Origin: Calidifontimicrobium sp964618555
GTDB lineage: Bacteria; Pseudomonadota; Gammaproteobacteria; Burkholderiales; Burkholderiaceae_C
Direction: 5' to 3'
Assembly: GCA_964618555.1 (NCBI GenBank)
Contig: CAZUBF010000037.1
Span: forward strand, 1 to 24,750
Length of the DNA: 24,750 bases
Position 1 is the first letter of the stretch, and each line of letters opens with the position of its first letter. The notes beneath the pieces were generated by a model, which was given only the letters and a program-made list of their open reading frames with translations, ran no database searches and had not been told where the DNA came from. The position numbers and the translations under genes were made by a program. Below are positions 6,387-16,558 of this stretch, piece by piece.

Positions 6387-7754
6387 ATGGCCAACCGCAA
6401 AGACTTCACCTTCGCCGACCTCGAGAACTGGCTCAACCAGAACCGCGTCACCGAGATCGAGTGCCTCGTACCCGACCTCACCGGCGTCGCGCGCGGCAAG
6501 ATCCTGCCGCGCGAGAAGTTCACCGAAGACCGCGGCATGCGCCTGCCCGAGGTCGTCGTCGCGACCACCGTCACCGGCGTCGCGCCCGACGAGGGCCCGT
6601 TCTTCGACGTCATCAGCCCGACCGACCACGACATGCACCTGCGCCCCGATCCGGGCACGGTGCGCATCGTGCCGTGGGCGACCGACCCGACCGCGCAGGT
6701 GATCCACGACTGCTACGACCGTGCCGGGAGGCTGATCCCGTTCGCGCCGCGCTCGGTGCTCAAGCGCGTGTGCGACCTGTACGCCGACAAGGGTTGGCAG
6801 CCGGTGGTCGCCCCCGAGCTCGAGTTCTACCTCGTGGCGCGCAACACCGACCCCGACGTGCCGCTCAAGCCGCCGATCGGGCGCAGCGGGCGCAGCGAGA
6901 CCTCGCGTCAGATGTACTCGATCGACGCCGTCAACGAGTTCGACCCGCTGTTCGAGGACGTCTACGACTACTGCAACAAGATGGACCTCGGCGTTGACAC
7001 GCTGATCCACGAAATCGGCGCCGGGCAGATGGAGATCAACTTCTTCCACGACCACCCGCTGCAGCTCGCCGACGAGGTGTTCTTCTTCAAGCGGCTGCTG
7101 CGCGAGTCCGCGCTGCGCCACGACATGTACGCCACGTTCATGGCCAAGCCGATCGCCGGCGAGCCGGGCAGCGCGATGCACGTGCATCAGAGCCTGACCG
7201 ACCTCGCCAGCGGGCGCAACCTGTTCAGCAACGCCGACGGCAGCGCCAGCGACATGTTCCGCTGGTACATCGGCGGGCTGCAGCGCTACATCCCGTCGTG
7301 CATGGCGTTGTTCGCGCCCTACGTCAACAGCTACCGGCGGCTGACGCGCTACACCGCCGCGCCGATCAACATCCAGTGGGGCACGGACAACCGCACGGTG
7401 GGCATCCGCAGCCCGGTCGCGCCGCCGCAGGCGCGGCGCGTCGAGAACCGCGTGATCGGCGCCGACGCCAACCCGTACGTGGCGCTGGCCGCGACGCTGG
7501 CGTGCGGCTGGCTGGGCATGGCGCAGCGCCTCGAGCCGACCCCCGAGTGCAAGGGCGACGCCTACCTCGGCGACTACCAGCTGCCGCGCAGCCTCGGCGA
7601 GGCGCTGGAGACGCTGCGTCGCGACGAGGACCTCGCCGAGGTGCTCGGCGACGCCTTCATCACGGTCTACACCGAGGTCAAGGAGGTCGAGCACGCGGAG
7701 TTCATGAAGGTGATCTCGCCGTGGGAGCGAGAGCACCTGCTGTTGCACGTCTGA
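6387..7754 (+). CDS. puuA: Gamma-glutamylputrescine synthetase (glutamine synthetase family)
   Basis: Glutamine-synthetase-like ligase that uses ATP to join glutamate to putrescine, entering the gamma-glutamyl pathway; equivalent to SpuB/SpuI in Pseudomonas. 455 residues, as usual for the family. N-terminal beta-grasp region (FADLENWLNQNRVTEIECLVPDLTGVARGKILP), then catalytic-domain motifs: APELEFYLV with metal-binding Glu, the second metal-site segment HEIGAGQMEINF, the conserved HVHQSL, and NIQWGTDNRTVGIRSP followed by RVENRVIGADANPYVALAATLA. The residues match PuuA-type enzymes rather than assimilatory GlnA: there is no adenylylation-loop signature. Weak AGGTG sits before the ATG. Only a repeat element separates it from spuC. 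Confidence 0.92.
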   Translation: MANRKDFTFADLENWLNQNRVTEIECLVPDLTGVARGKILPREKFTEDRGMRLPEVVVATTVTGVAPDEGPFFDVISPTDHDMHLRPDPGTVRIVPWATDPTAQVIHDCYDRAGRLIPFAPRSVLKRVCDLYADKGWQPVVAPELEFYLVARNTDPDVPLKPPIGRSGRSETSRQMYSIDAVNEFDPLFEDVYDYCNKMDLGVDTLIHEIGAGQMEINFFHDHPLQLADEVFFFKRLLRESALRHDMYATFMAKPIAGEPGSAMHVHQSLTDLASGRNLFSNADGSASDMFRWYIGGLQRYIPSCMALFAPYVNSYRRLTRYTAAPINIQWGTDNRTVGIRSPVAPPQARRVENRVIGADANPYVALAATLACGWLGMAQRLEPTPECKGDAYLGDYQLPRSLGEALETLRRDEDLAEVLGDAFITVYTEVKEVEHAEFMKVISPWEREHLLLHV

Positions 7755-7761
7755 AAACCAT

Positions 7762-7866
7762 CCAAGCGGCCTGCGGCCGCCTCCCCCGGGGCCACGAAGG
7801 GGCCCATCCAGGGCCCTGGGGGCGCCGCCAGCGGACCGGCGACGCCGGATCCGCAGCGGCAGCTTG
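7762..7866. repeat. Hairpin-rich intergenic repeat, copy A
   Basis: Begins 7 nt after the puuA stop and ends where the spuC ribosome binding site begins. Contains nested short palindromes: GCGGCCTGCGGCCGC (7766-7780), runs of CCCC/GGGG, and CCGGCGACGCCGG. The last ~50 bp align closely with copy B at 16473-16551; this copy carries about 30 extra bases in its middle. It resembles the dispersed palindromic intergenic repeats common in Burkholderiales (general knowledge). Confidence 0.6.
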
Positions 7867-7880
7867 AAGGAGCACCCACC

Positions 7881-9293
7881 ATGGCACCCACCCTCGCCCA
7901 CGACGCCGCCCCTGCCACGCGCACCACTGCCGAGTGGCAGGCCGCCGACGCGGCGCACTTCCTGCACCCGTTCACCGACTTCCAGTCGCTGGCGAGCAAG
8001 GGCGCGCGCATCATCACCCGCGCCGACAACATCTACCTGTGGGACAGCGACGGCCACAAGATCCTCGACGCGATGTCGGGGCTGTGGTGCGTCAACGTCG
8101 GCTACGGCCAGCGCGCGCTGATCGACGCGGCGACGCGCCAGCTCGAGCAGCTGCCCTTCTACAACGCCTTCTTCCAGACCGCGACGCCGCCGGCGATCGA
8201 GCTGGCCGAGCTGCTCGCCGAGGTCACGCCGCCGCAGTTCAAGCACGTGTTCTTCGGCGGCTCGGGTTCCGAGGGCAACGACACCGTGGTACGCATGGTG
8301 CGCCGCTACTGGGACCTCCTCGGCCAGCCGCAGCGCCAGGTCATCGTCAGCCGCAGGAACGCCTACCACGGCTCGACGATGGCCGGCGCCTCCCTCGGCG
8401 GCATGAGCGGCATGCACGCCCAGGGCGGGCTGCCGATCCCCGGCATCGTGCACATCGAGCAGCCGCACTGGTTCGAACTCGGCCGCACCGAGGGGCTGAG
8501 CCGCGACGAATTCGGCCTGCGTGCCGCGCAGTGGCTGGAGGCCAAGATCGCCGAGGTCGGCGCCGACCGCGTCGCCGCGTTCATCGGCGAGCCGGTGCAG
8601 GGCGCCGGCGGAGTCATCGTGCCGCCCGAGACCTACTGGCCCGAGATCCAGCGCATCTGCGACCGCCACGGCATCCTGCTCGTCTCCGACGAGGTGATCT
8701 GCGGCTTCGGGCGCACCGGCCACTGGTTCGGCTGCGAGCGCTTCGGCACCCGTCCCGACCTGATGACCTTCGCCAAGGGCGTGACCAGCGGCTACGTGCC
8801 GCTGGGCGGCGTGATGGTCGGCGACCGCGTCGCCGAGGTGCTGATCGGCCGCGGCGGCGAGTTCACGCACGGCTACACGTACTCCGGCCACCCGGTGGCG
8901 TGCGCGGTGGCGGTGGCCAACATCCGGCTGATCCGCGAGCTCGGGCTCGTCGAGCACGTGCGCGACGACGTCGGCCCGTACCTCGCGCAGGCGTTCGCGG
9001 CGCTCGCCGAGCACCCGCTGGTCGGCGAGGTGCAGACGTGTGGGTTGATGGGCGCGCTGCAGCTGGTCAGGGACAAGGCCGGCGGCACGGCGTTTGCCCC
9101 CGAACTCGAGGTCGGCATGGTCTGCCGCGGGCACTGCTTCGGCAACGGACTGATCATGCGCGCCGTCGGCGACCGCATGATCATCGCGCCGCCGCTGGTG
9201 ATCACCCGTGCACAGGTCGACGAGTTGGCGGCGCTGATCCGGCGTTGCCTCGATCTGACGCTGGCCGACGTCGAAGCCCGGGGCTGGCGATGA
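7881..9293 (+). CDS. spuC: Putrescine:pyruvate aminotransferase
   Basis: PLP-dependent class-III aminotransferase, 470 residues, converting putrescine to 4-aminobutanal with pyruvate as amino acceptor. The N-terminal part, AADAAHFLHPFTDFQSLASKGARII, is characteristic of SpuC-like diamine transaminases. Seen further on: GGSGSEGNDTVVRMVRRYW (126-144), AYHGSTMAGASLGGM, Asp270 in VSDEVICGFGRTG, the lysine at 299 in TFAKGVTSGYVPLGG, and the late GLIMRAVGDRMIIAPPLVIT. The start is supported by GAAGGAG 12 nt upstream, directly at the edge of the intergenic repeat. It follows puuA and precedes the polyamine ABC transporter, the same order as the Pseudomonas spu cluster. It provides a direct route around PuuA/PuuB. 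It is paralogous to the transaminase at 2839 (shared ICDRHGILL stretch) but in a different subgroup. Confidence 0.92.
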   Translation: MAPTLAHDAAPATRTTAEWQAADAAHFLHPFTDFQSLASKGARIITRADNIYLWDSDGHKILDAMSGLWCVNVGYGQRALIDAATRQLEQLPFYNAFFQTATPPAIELAELLAEVTPPQFKHVFFGGSGSEGNDTVVRMVRRYWDLLGQPQRQVIVSRRNAYHGSTMAGASLGGMSGMHAQGGLPIPGIVHIEQPHWFELGRTEGLSRDEFGLRAAQWLEAKIAEVGADRVAAFIGEPVQGAGGVIVPPETYWPEIQRICDRHGILLVSDEVICGFGRTGHWFGCERFGTRPDLMTFAKGVTSGYVPLGGVMVGDRVAEVLIGRGGEFTHGYTYSGHPVACAVAVANIRLIRELGLVEHVRDDVGPYLAQAFAALAEHPLVGEVQTCGLMGALQLVRDKAGGTAFAPELEVGMVCRGHCFGNGLIMRAVGDRMIIAPPLVITRAQVDELAALIRRCLDLTLADVEARGWR

Positions 9294-9322
9294 GCGGCGG
9301 GCGTTGCCGGGCGGCGAGCCCG

Positions 9323-9328
9323 TAGACT
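9323..9328 (+). promoter_or_regulatory. Possible -10 element upstream of potF
   Basis: TAGACT in the 100-bp gap between spuC and the binding-protein gene, 65 bp before the start. TTGCCG upstream is only 13 bp away, too close for a standard promoter. Could support separate transcription of the transporter genes; weak. Confidence 0.2.
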
Positions 9329-9393
9329 TGCGCCTCGTCGGCCGTCGCCCCCCCGTCGTGTCCCCTTCCCTGTCCCATGCTGGAGGTCCTTCC

Positions 9394-10524
9394 ATGAAGC
9401 TGTCGTCAGTCCGGTCCTGGAGCGTGCACGCGCGCGGCGCGCTGACCCTGACCGCCGTTGCGCTCGCCTGCACCTCCGCATGGGCGCAGGAGGAGGACAA
9501 AGTCCTCAACGTCTACAACTGGTCGGACTACATCGGGCCGGACACGATTGCCAACTTCGAGAAAGAGACCGGCATCAAGGTCCGCTACGACAACTTCGAC
9601 AACAACGAGATCGTGCACGCCAAGCTGGTGGCGGGCAAGACCGGCTACGACATCGTCGTGCCGTCGTCGAACTGGGCCAAGCTGCAGATCGACGGTGGCC
9701 TGCTGCAGAAGCTCGACAAGGCGAAGATCCCGAACCTGAAGAATCTCGACCCGGCGGTCCAGGCCCAGCTGGCGGGCATGGACCCCGGCAACCAGTACAT
9801 GGTCAACTGGATGTGGGGCTTCACGACGGTGGGCGTCAACGTCGAACGGGTCAAGGCCGCGCTCGGCAGCACGCCGATGCCCGACAACGCCTGGGACCTG
9901 ATCTTCAAGCCCGAGTACGTCGGCAAGCTGCGCAGCTGCGGCGTGTCGTTCCTCGACTCGGCCACCGAGGTGATCCCGGCGGCGCTGCACTACCTGGGCA
10001 AGTCGCCCTACAGCAAGAACCCGTCGGACTACGCCGCCGCGGCGCAGTTGCTGAAGACGGTACGCCCGCACATCACGCTGTTCAGCTCGTCGGGCTACAT
10101 CAACGACCTGGCCAACGGCTCGGTGTGCGCGGCGATGGGCTGGTCGGGCGACATCAACATCGCGCGCCAGCGCGCCATCGACGGCAAGACCGGGCACAAC
10201 GTCCAGGCGCTGCTGCCGAAGACCGGCGGGCTGCTGTTCTTCGACGTGATGGTCATCCCCGCCGACGCCCCGCGCCCGGGCAACGCACACAAGTTCATCG
10301 ACTACATGCTGCGCCCCGACGTGCAGGCCGGCCTGGTCAACAAGGTCTTCTACGCCAACCCGGTGGCCGCGGCCAAGCCGCTCGTGCGCAAGGACATCGC
10401 CGAGAACCCGACGGTGTTCCTGTCGGCCGCCGACATGGCCAAGATGATCCCGCCCGAGCCGCTGAACAACGACCTGCGCCGTCTGATGACGCGCACGTTC
10501 ACGTCGTTCAAGACCGGGCTCTGA
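9394..10524 (+). CDS. potF: Polyamine ABC transporter periplasmic binding protein
   Basis: Periplasmic putrescine/spermidine-binding protein (PotF/SpuD/SpuE family), 376 residues. Signal peptide at 1-31 with a hydrophobic core and predicted cleavage after AWA. The mature protein starts with VLNVYNWSDYIGPDTIANFEKETGIKV, diagnostic of the family. Likely ligand residues by alignment from memory with PotF: Trp43 and Asp45, Ser91/92, Glu192, Trp250 and Asp253 (GWSGD), and Asp284 in FFDV. These match the amine-clamping aromatic and acidic residues; whether putrescine or spermidine is preferred cannot be told. GGAGG lies 9 nt before the ATG. It is the only binding protein here, whereas P. aeruginosa has two (spuD and spuE) at this place. 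First gene of the transporter block. Confidence 0.94.
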   Translation: MKLSSVRSWSVHARGALTLTAVALACTSAWAQEEDKVLNVYNWSDYIGPDTIANFEKETGIKVRYDNFDNNEIVHAKLVAGKTGYDIVVPSSNWAKLQIDGGLLQKLDKAKIPNLKNLDPAVQAQLAGMDPGNQYMVNWMWGFTTVGVNVERVKAALGSTPMPDNAWDLIFKPEYVGKLRSCGVSFLDSATEVIPAALHYLGKSPYSKNPSDYAAAAQLLKTVRPHITLFSSSGYINDLANGSVCAAMGWSGDINIARQRAIDGKTGHNVQALLPKTGGLLFFDVMVIPADAPRPGNAHKFIDYMLRPDVQAGLVNKVFYANPVAAAKPLVRKDIAENPTVFLSAADMAKMIPPEPLNNDLRRLMTRTFTSFKTGL

Positions 10525-10564
10525 AACGATCGTGGCGACGAGCCCCGGGGAGGACACCGCGTCC

Positions 10565-11665
10565 ATGACGCCGCCCGCCGACCACAGCGCGTTCCTGCAG
10601 ATCCAGGACGTGGTCAAGGAGTTCGACGGCTTCAAGGCCGTCAACCACGTCAGTCTCGACGTCGCCAAGGGCGAGATCTTCGCGCTGCTCGGCTCGTCGG
10701 GGTGCGGCAAGAGCACGCTGCTGCGCATGCTCGCGGGCTTCGAGGTGCCGACCTCGGGGCGCATCGTGCTCGCCGGGCGCGACCTGGCGACGCTGCCGCC
10801 GTACGAGCGTCCGATGAACATGATGTTCCAGAGCTACGCGCTGTTCCCGCACCTGAGCGTGTGGGAGAACATCGCGTTCGGCCTGCGGCGCGAGGGGCTG
10901 ACCAAGGACCGCATCGCCGAGCGCGTCGAGGCCATGCTCAAGCTCGTGCAGCTCGGCAAGTTCGCGCAGCGCAAGCCGCACCAGCTCTCCGGCGGCCAGC
11001 AGCAGCGCGTCGCGCTGGCGCGCTCGCTGGCCAAGCAGCCGCAGCTGCTGCTGCTCGACGAGCCGCTGGGCGCGCTCGACAAGAAGCTGCGCGAGCAGAC
11101 CCAGATCGAGCTGGTCAACATCATCGAGTCGGTGGGCGTGACCTGCGTGATGGTCACGCACGACCAGGAGGAGGCGATGACGATGGCCTCGCGCATCGCG
11201 GTGATGAGCGAGGGCCGCTTCCTGCAGGTCGGCGCGCCGGGCGAGATCTACGAGACGCCGGCCACGCGCTTCGTCGCCGACTTCATCGGCAACGTCAACC
11301 TGATGGACGGCAGCGTCGGCGTGGACGAGCCCGACCACGTCGTCGTCGACTGCGCCGACTGCCGGCACTACGTCGGCCACGGCATCACCGGGCACCTCGG
11401 CATGCCGGTCACCGTCGCGCTGCGGCCGGAGAAGATCCACCTGTCGCGTCGTCAGCCGGCCGAGCCGTTCAACACGGTCAGCGGCACGATCAAGGAGATG
11501 TCGTACTTCGGCAGCTTCACCGTCTACCACCTGCTGCTGGGCAGCGGCGCGATGCTCAAGGTCAGCCAGGCCAACGTGCAGCGCCACCGCGACGACGAGT
11601 TCACCTGGGGCGACCAGGTGTGGGCGCACTGGTCGCGCTCGGCGCCGGTGGTGCTGACCCAATGA
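10565..11665 (+). CDS. potG: Polyamine ABC transporter ATP-binding subunit
   Basis: Cytoplasmic ATPase of the putrescine/spermidine importer (PotG/SpuF), 366 residues. Walker A GSSGCGKST (43-51), Q-loop in MMFQSYALFPHLSV, ABC signature LSGGQ (141-145), Walker B LLLLDEP (161-167), switch histidine in VTHDQEEAMT, and a C-terminal TOBE-like domain (VTVALRPEKIHLSR region) after about residue 240. The ATG at 10565 follows GGGGAGG by about 11 nt and is preferred to an in-frame GTG at 10532. The last codons overlap the next gene (ATGA), indicating translational coupling with the permease. Confidence 0.94.
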   Translation: MTPPADHSAFLQIQDVVKEFDGFKAVNHVSLDVAKGEIFALLGSSGCGKSTLLRMLAGFEVPTSGRIVLAGRDLATLPPYERPMNMMFQSYALFPHLSVWENIAFGLRREGLTKDRIAERVEAMLKLVQLGKFAQRKPHQLSGGQQQRVALARSLAKQPQLLLLDEPLGALDKKLREQTQIELVNIIESVGVTCVMVTHDQEEAMTMASRIAVMSEGRFLQVGAPGEIYETPATRFVADFIGNVNLMDGSVGVDEPDHVVVDCADCRHYVGHGITGHLGMPVTVALRPEKIHLSRRQPAEPFNTVSGTIKEMSYFGSFTVYHLLLGSGAMLKVSQANVQRHRDDEFTWGDQVWAHWSRSAPVVLTQ

Positions 11666-12630
11666 AGCCGCTCGCCGCACGCGACAAGGCGGTGCCGCGA
11701 TCCGCGGCAGGCGCGCTCGCCCGACGGCGCCCGCGCGGGCGCCACTGGGTCATCGGCGTGCCGTACCTCTGGTTGCTCGTGTTCTTCCTGCTGCCGTTCG
11801 TCATCGTCGCGCGCATCAGCGTCTCCGAGATGGACGGCGTCGCCTTCAGCGACCTCGTCACCTTCCAGGACGGCGTGCTGCAGTTCGCGCTGCGCCTGTC
11901 CAACTACGCCTTCATCGCCGAAGACCCGCTGTACCTGCGCACCTACGTCGCCAGCCTGCAGTACGCGGCGGCGACCACCGTGCTGTGCCTGGCCATCGGC
12001 TACCCGTTCGCCTACTTCATGGCGCGCGCCAGGCCCACCGTGCAACCGGCGCTGCTGATGCTGGTGATGCTGCCGTTCTGGACCTCGTTCCTGTTGCGCG
12101 TGTACGCCTGGAAGGCGCTGCTCAGCGAAGGCGGTCTGATCGCCGACACGCTGATCGCGCTGGGCATCGACCAGTTGCTCGTGCAGCTCGGGATGATCAC
12201 CGCACCGGGGCGGCTGATGCACACCCCGTTCTCGCTGGTGCTGGGCATGACCTACACCTACCTGCCGTTCATGATCCTGCCGCTGTACGGCAACCTCGCC
12301 AAGATGGACCTGCGGCTGCTCGAGGCCGCCGCCGACCTGGGCGCGACGCCGTGGACCGCGTTCTGGAAGGTCACGGTGCCGCTGTCCAAGGCCGGCATCA
12401 TCGCCGGGTCGATGCTGGTGTTCATCCCCTGCGTCGGCGAGTTCGTGATCCCCGAACTGCTCGGCGGGCCCGAGACGCTGATGATCGGCCGCGTGCTGTG
12501 GGACGAGTTCTTCAGCAACAACGACTGGCCGATGGCCTCCAGCGTCGCGGTGGTGATCATCCTGCTGGTCATCGTGCCGCTGGCGCTGTTCAACAAGTAC
12601 CAGGCCGAGGCCACGGAGCGGCGGGCGTGA
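11662..12630 (+). CDS. potH: Polyamine ABC transporter permease, PotH type
   Basis: Inner-membrane permease (PotH/SpuG), 322 residues with about six membrane helices; the first is at about 30-52 (VIGVPYLWLLVFFLLPFVIVARI). The coupling EAA loop is seen as LLEAAADLGATPWTAFWKVTVPLSKAGI. It contains the PotB/PotH-type periplasmic stretch between helices 1 and 2 (DGVAFSDLVTFQDG). ATG overlaps the stop of the ATPase gene by 4 bp, and its own stop overlaps the next start in the same way, so the three proteins are probably made in a fixed ratio. Confidence 0.94.
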   Translation: MKPLAARDKAVPRSAAGALARRRPRGRHWVIGVPYLWLLVFFLLPFVIVARISVSEMDGVAFSDLVTFQDGVLQFALRLSNYAFIAEDPLYLRTYVASLQYAAATTVLCLAIGYPFAYFMARARPTVQPALLMLVMLPFWTSFLLRVYAWKALLSEGGLIADTLIALGIDQLLVQLGMITAPGRLMHTPFSLVLGMTYTYLPFMILPLYGNLAKMDLRLLEAAADLGATPWTAFWKVTVPLSKAGIIAGSMLVFIPCVGEFVIPELLGGPETLMIGRVLWDEFFSNNDWPMASSVAVVIILLVIVPLALFNKYQAEATERRA

Positions 12631-13475
12631 GGTTGGCCACGTCGAACACCTTCAACCGCTGGTTCGGCCGCGGCTGGCTGTCGCTGGGCTACGTGTTCCT
12701 CTATCTGCCGATCGTCGCGCTGGTCGTCTACTCGTTCAACGACTCGCCGGTGCCCAACGTCTGGCGCGGCTTCACGCTCAAGTGGTACGCCGCGCTGCTG
12801 GCCGACGACGAGATGCTCACCGGGCTGCGCCTGAGCCTGCAGATCGCGTTCCTCACGGCCTGTGGCTCGGTCGTGCTCGGCACGCTGGCGGCGTTCGCGC
12901 TGGTCAAGTACAGGCGCTTCAAGGGGCGCACGGTGTTTTCCGGCATGGTCAGTGCGCCGCTGGTGATGCCCGAGGTCGTGCTCGGGCTGTCGCTGCTGCT
13001 GATGCTGGTGTCGGTCCAGCGCGCGCTGGGTTTTCCGGAGCGTGGCATGACCACCATCTGGATGGGCCACCTGCTGCTCGGCATGGCCTACGCGGCGGTG
13101 GTCGTGCAGTCGCGCCTGCAGGACCTGAATCCGCAGCTCGAGGAAGCCGCGATGGACCTCGGCGCGCGCCCGGCGCAGGTGTTCTGGCTGGTCACGCTGC
13201 CGATGATCTCGCAGTCGCTGCTGTCGGCCTGGCTGCTGACCTTCACGATCTCGCTCGACGACGTCGTGATCTCGGCGTTCCTGTCGGGCCCGGGGTCGAC
13301 GACGATGCCGCTGGTGATCTTCTCTCGCGCGAGGCTGGGGCTCAACCCCAGCGTGAACGCGATGGCCACGGTGATCGTCGCCGTCGTGGCGATCGGGGTG
13401 ATCGTCGCCAGCTACCTGATCGCGCGCGCCGAGCGGCGGCGCGCGCTCGAGATCTCGGCCGCCCACCGCACCTGA
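12627..13475 (+). CDS. potI: Polyamine ABC transporter permease, PotI type
   Basis: Second inner-membrane permease (PotI/SpuH), 282 residues, about six helices, with the N-terminal YVFLYLPIVALVVYSFNDSPVPNVWRGFTLKWY typical of PotC/PotI and the EAA loop LEEAAMDLGARPAQVFWLVTLPMISQS. LTFTISLDDVVISAFLSGPGSTTMPLVIFS is a strong family block. It starts with GTG overlapping the potH stop (GTGA). A TTG at 12633 could also serve. The next gene, a porin-like protein, follows after 44 bp. Confidence 0.93.
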   Translation: MRLATSNTFNRWFGRGWLSLGYVFLYLPIVALVVYSFNDSPVPNVWRGFTLKWYAALLADDEMLTGLRLSLQIAFLTACGSVVLGTLAAFALVKYRRFKGRTVFSGMVSAPLVMPEVVLGLSLLLMLVSVQRALGFPERGMTTIWMGHLLLGMAYAAVVVQSRLQDLNPQLEEAAMDLGARPAQVFWLVTLPMISQSLLSAWLLTFTISLDDVVISAFLSGPGSTTMPLVIFSRARLGLNPSVNAMATVIVAVVAIGVIVASYLIARAERRRALEISAAHRT

Positions 13476-13519
13476 GCCCACCCACCGAAACGAACGTCTG
13501 TTGCACGAGGAGAGAGTCG

Positions 13520-14908
13520 ATGATGCACGTCACCCGCCCCACCCTGCTCGCGCTGGCGCTGATGGCCGCCTACCCGGCCTTCGCGCAGAGCAATGCCGAC
13601 CTGATGCGCGAACTGCAGGCGCTGCGCGAGCGCGTCGGCGAGCTCGAGCGCAAACTCCAGCAGGCGACGCCCGCCGCCGGCCAGTGGGGCATGACACCCG
13701 AGCAGGCCGCCGAGTTCAACCGCATCGCGATCAAGACCGAGTCGATGCAGGACAACTTCGAGGACCAGGGCTACAAGGGCCTGACGGTCAGCGGCTACGC
13801 CGACATCGCCTACATCTGGAACCGCAACCAGAAACGCGCCGGCTTCCAGTTCCTGAACCAGCAGGAGGACGGCTACTACTACGACACGTCGTACATCGGC
13901 AGCGCGTCGCTGACACTGAACAAGGAGATGGAGGGCGGCACGATCTGGAAGCTGACGCTGACGCCCAACCGCGGCGTCGGCGCGGTGCTCGACTACAAGA
14001 GCATCGTCGAGGAGGCCAGCGTGTCGGTGCCGCTGACCGACCTGCAGACGCGGCTGATCGCCGGCCAGGTGCCCGACTGGTCGGGCTACGAGTACATGCA
14101 GCCCACGCTGAACCCGTTCATCACGCACAACCTGCTGTTCGACTTCACGCTGCCGACCGCGTACACCGGCGTCGGGCTCGACCTGACGCGCGGCAAGTGG
14201 TGGCTGCGCGCGATGCTCGCCAACGTCAACGAGACCATCGTGCAGGCGAAGTCGCGCACGCCGGCGCTGGTCTACCGCGTCGACTACGAGCGCGGCGAGT
14301 TCTCCGGCTGGGGCTTCGCCGGCCTGCACGGCAAGACCGCGAACTACAACTGCGTCGACGACGACTGCGGCAAGACGATGTCGCACCTGTTCGAGATCGA
14401 CGGCTGGTACACGCGCGGCGACCTGACGCTGGGTGGCCAGCTCGGCGTGGGCATGCAGAAGAAGGGCGCGATCACCCCGACGTTCGACGACGAGGGCAAC
14501 CCGGTGTGGCGCGACGCGCGCTGGTGGGGCGTGTCGGGCCTGGCGGGCTGGAACTTCACGCCGCGGCTGCAGGGTCTGGTGCGCGCCGACTACATCCGCA
14601 ACGCGAAGAACGGCGGCGGCCTGTTCGCCTACAACGGCTACGCGGCTTTCGACGACGAAGCCGGCGAGTTCGTGTTCGGCAACGACGACCGCAACGGCAT
14701 CGGCCCCGACCTGGACGGCAACCTCGACCGCGGCGCCAACCGCTACGCGCTGACCGTGGGGCTGAAGTACATCGTCAACCTGAACACCACGTTCAAGGCC
14801 GAGTACCGCTTCGACGGCGCCGACCGCGCGGTGTTCTACGACGTCGGCAGCGACGGCTTCAGGAAGAACAACCACCTGCTCGGCGCGTCGGTGGTGGTGG
14901 CGTTCTGA
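13520..14908 (+). CDS. DUF3138-like outer-membrane beta-barrel protein
   Basis: A 462-residue exported protein. Signal peptide 1-23 (cleavage after AFA-Q), a short coiled coil at 25-48 (LMRELQALRERVGELERKL), then alternating beta-strand-like segments ending in ...HLLGASVVVAF with a terminal Phe, the signal for beta-barrel insertion by BAM. GLTVSGYADIAYIWNRNQ (87-104) and the final LNTTFKAEYRFDGADRAVFYDVG look like barrel strands. It appears to belong to the DUF3138/porin-like group of Burkholderiales, recognised from memory. Two adjacent ATGs (13520, 13523) follow GAGGAGAG. It sits between the polyamine importer and puuC in the same direction, which suggests an outer-membrane channel for polyamines or related cations; the many Asp/Glu residues in the sequence would fit, but no such function is demonstrated. 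Confidence 0.78.
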   Translation: MMHVTRPTLLALALMAAYPAFAQSNADLMRELQALRERVGELERKLQQATPAAGQWGMTPEQAAEFNRIAIKTESMQDNFEDQGYKGLTVSGYADIAYIWNRNQKRAGFQFLNQQEDGYYYDTSYIGSASLTLNKEMEGGTIWKLTLTPNRGVGAVLDYKSIVEEASVSVPLTDLQTRLIAGQVPDWSGYEYMQPTLNPFITHNLLFDFTLPTAYTGVGLDLTRGKWWLRAMLANVNETIVQAKSRTPALVYRVDYERGEFSGWGFAGLHGKTANYNCVDDDCGKTMSHLFEIDGWYTRGDLTLGGQLGVGMQKKGAITPTFDDEGNPVWRDARWWGVSGLAGWNFTPRLQGLVRADYIRNAKNGGGLFAYNGYAAFDDEAGEFVFGNDDRNGIGPDLDGNLDRGANRYALTVGLKYIVNLNTTFKAEYRFDGADRAVFYDVGSDGFRKNNHLLGASVVVAF

Positions 14909-14969
14909 ACCCGGCGGCGCACCGCACACCGGCCGCGCCCCGCTTTGCCCCGTCTCGCAGGAGCCACGC

Positions 14970-16466
<1,497 letters not shown>

Positions 16467-16472
16467 ACCACC

Positions 16473-16551
16473 CCGAAGCGCCTGCGGCGCTTTCCCCTCG
16501 AGGGGCCGCCGCCCGCGCACCGGCGAGGCCGGCTCCGCGGCGGCCGCTTGA
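16473..16551. repeat. Hairpin-rich intergenic repeat, copy B
   Basis: Starts 7 nt after the puuC stop. Contains GCGCCTGCGGCGC (16479-16491, with one flanking base), CCCCTCGAGGGG (16495-16506; exact palindrome), and CCGGCGAGGCCGG. Its right ~50 bp align with copy A (7817-7866): same order of motifs, most positions identical, and both end in GCTTGA. Same orientation as copy A and likewise in front of a class-III aminotransferase. Confidence 0.65.
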
Positions 16552-16558
16552 CGGGCTC

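Noticed and set aside
4986..9509. Very long antisense open frame (about 1,500 codons) opposite puuB-puuD-puuA-spuC
   Set aside because: Composition is Arg/Ala/His/Asp-rich with no domain and it mirrors codon positions of confident + strand genes; long antisense frames are expected in DNA this GC-rich.
10508..11680. Antisense open frame opposite potG, and similar frames opposite potH/potI
   Set aside because: Walker A, signature and Walker B motifs establish the + strand gene; the antisense products are Arg/His/Asp-rich without motifs.
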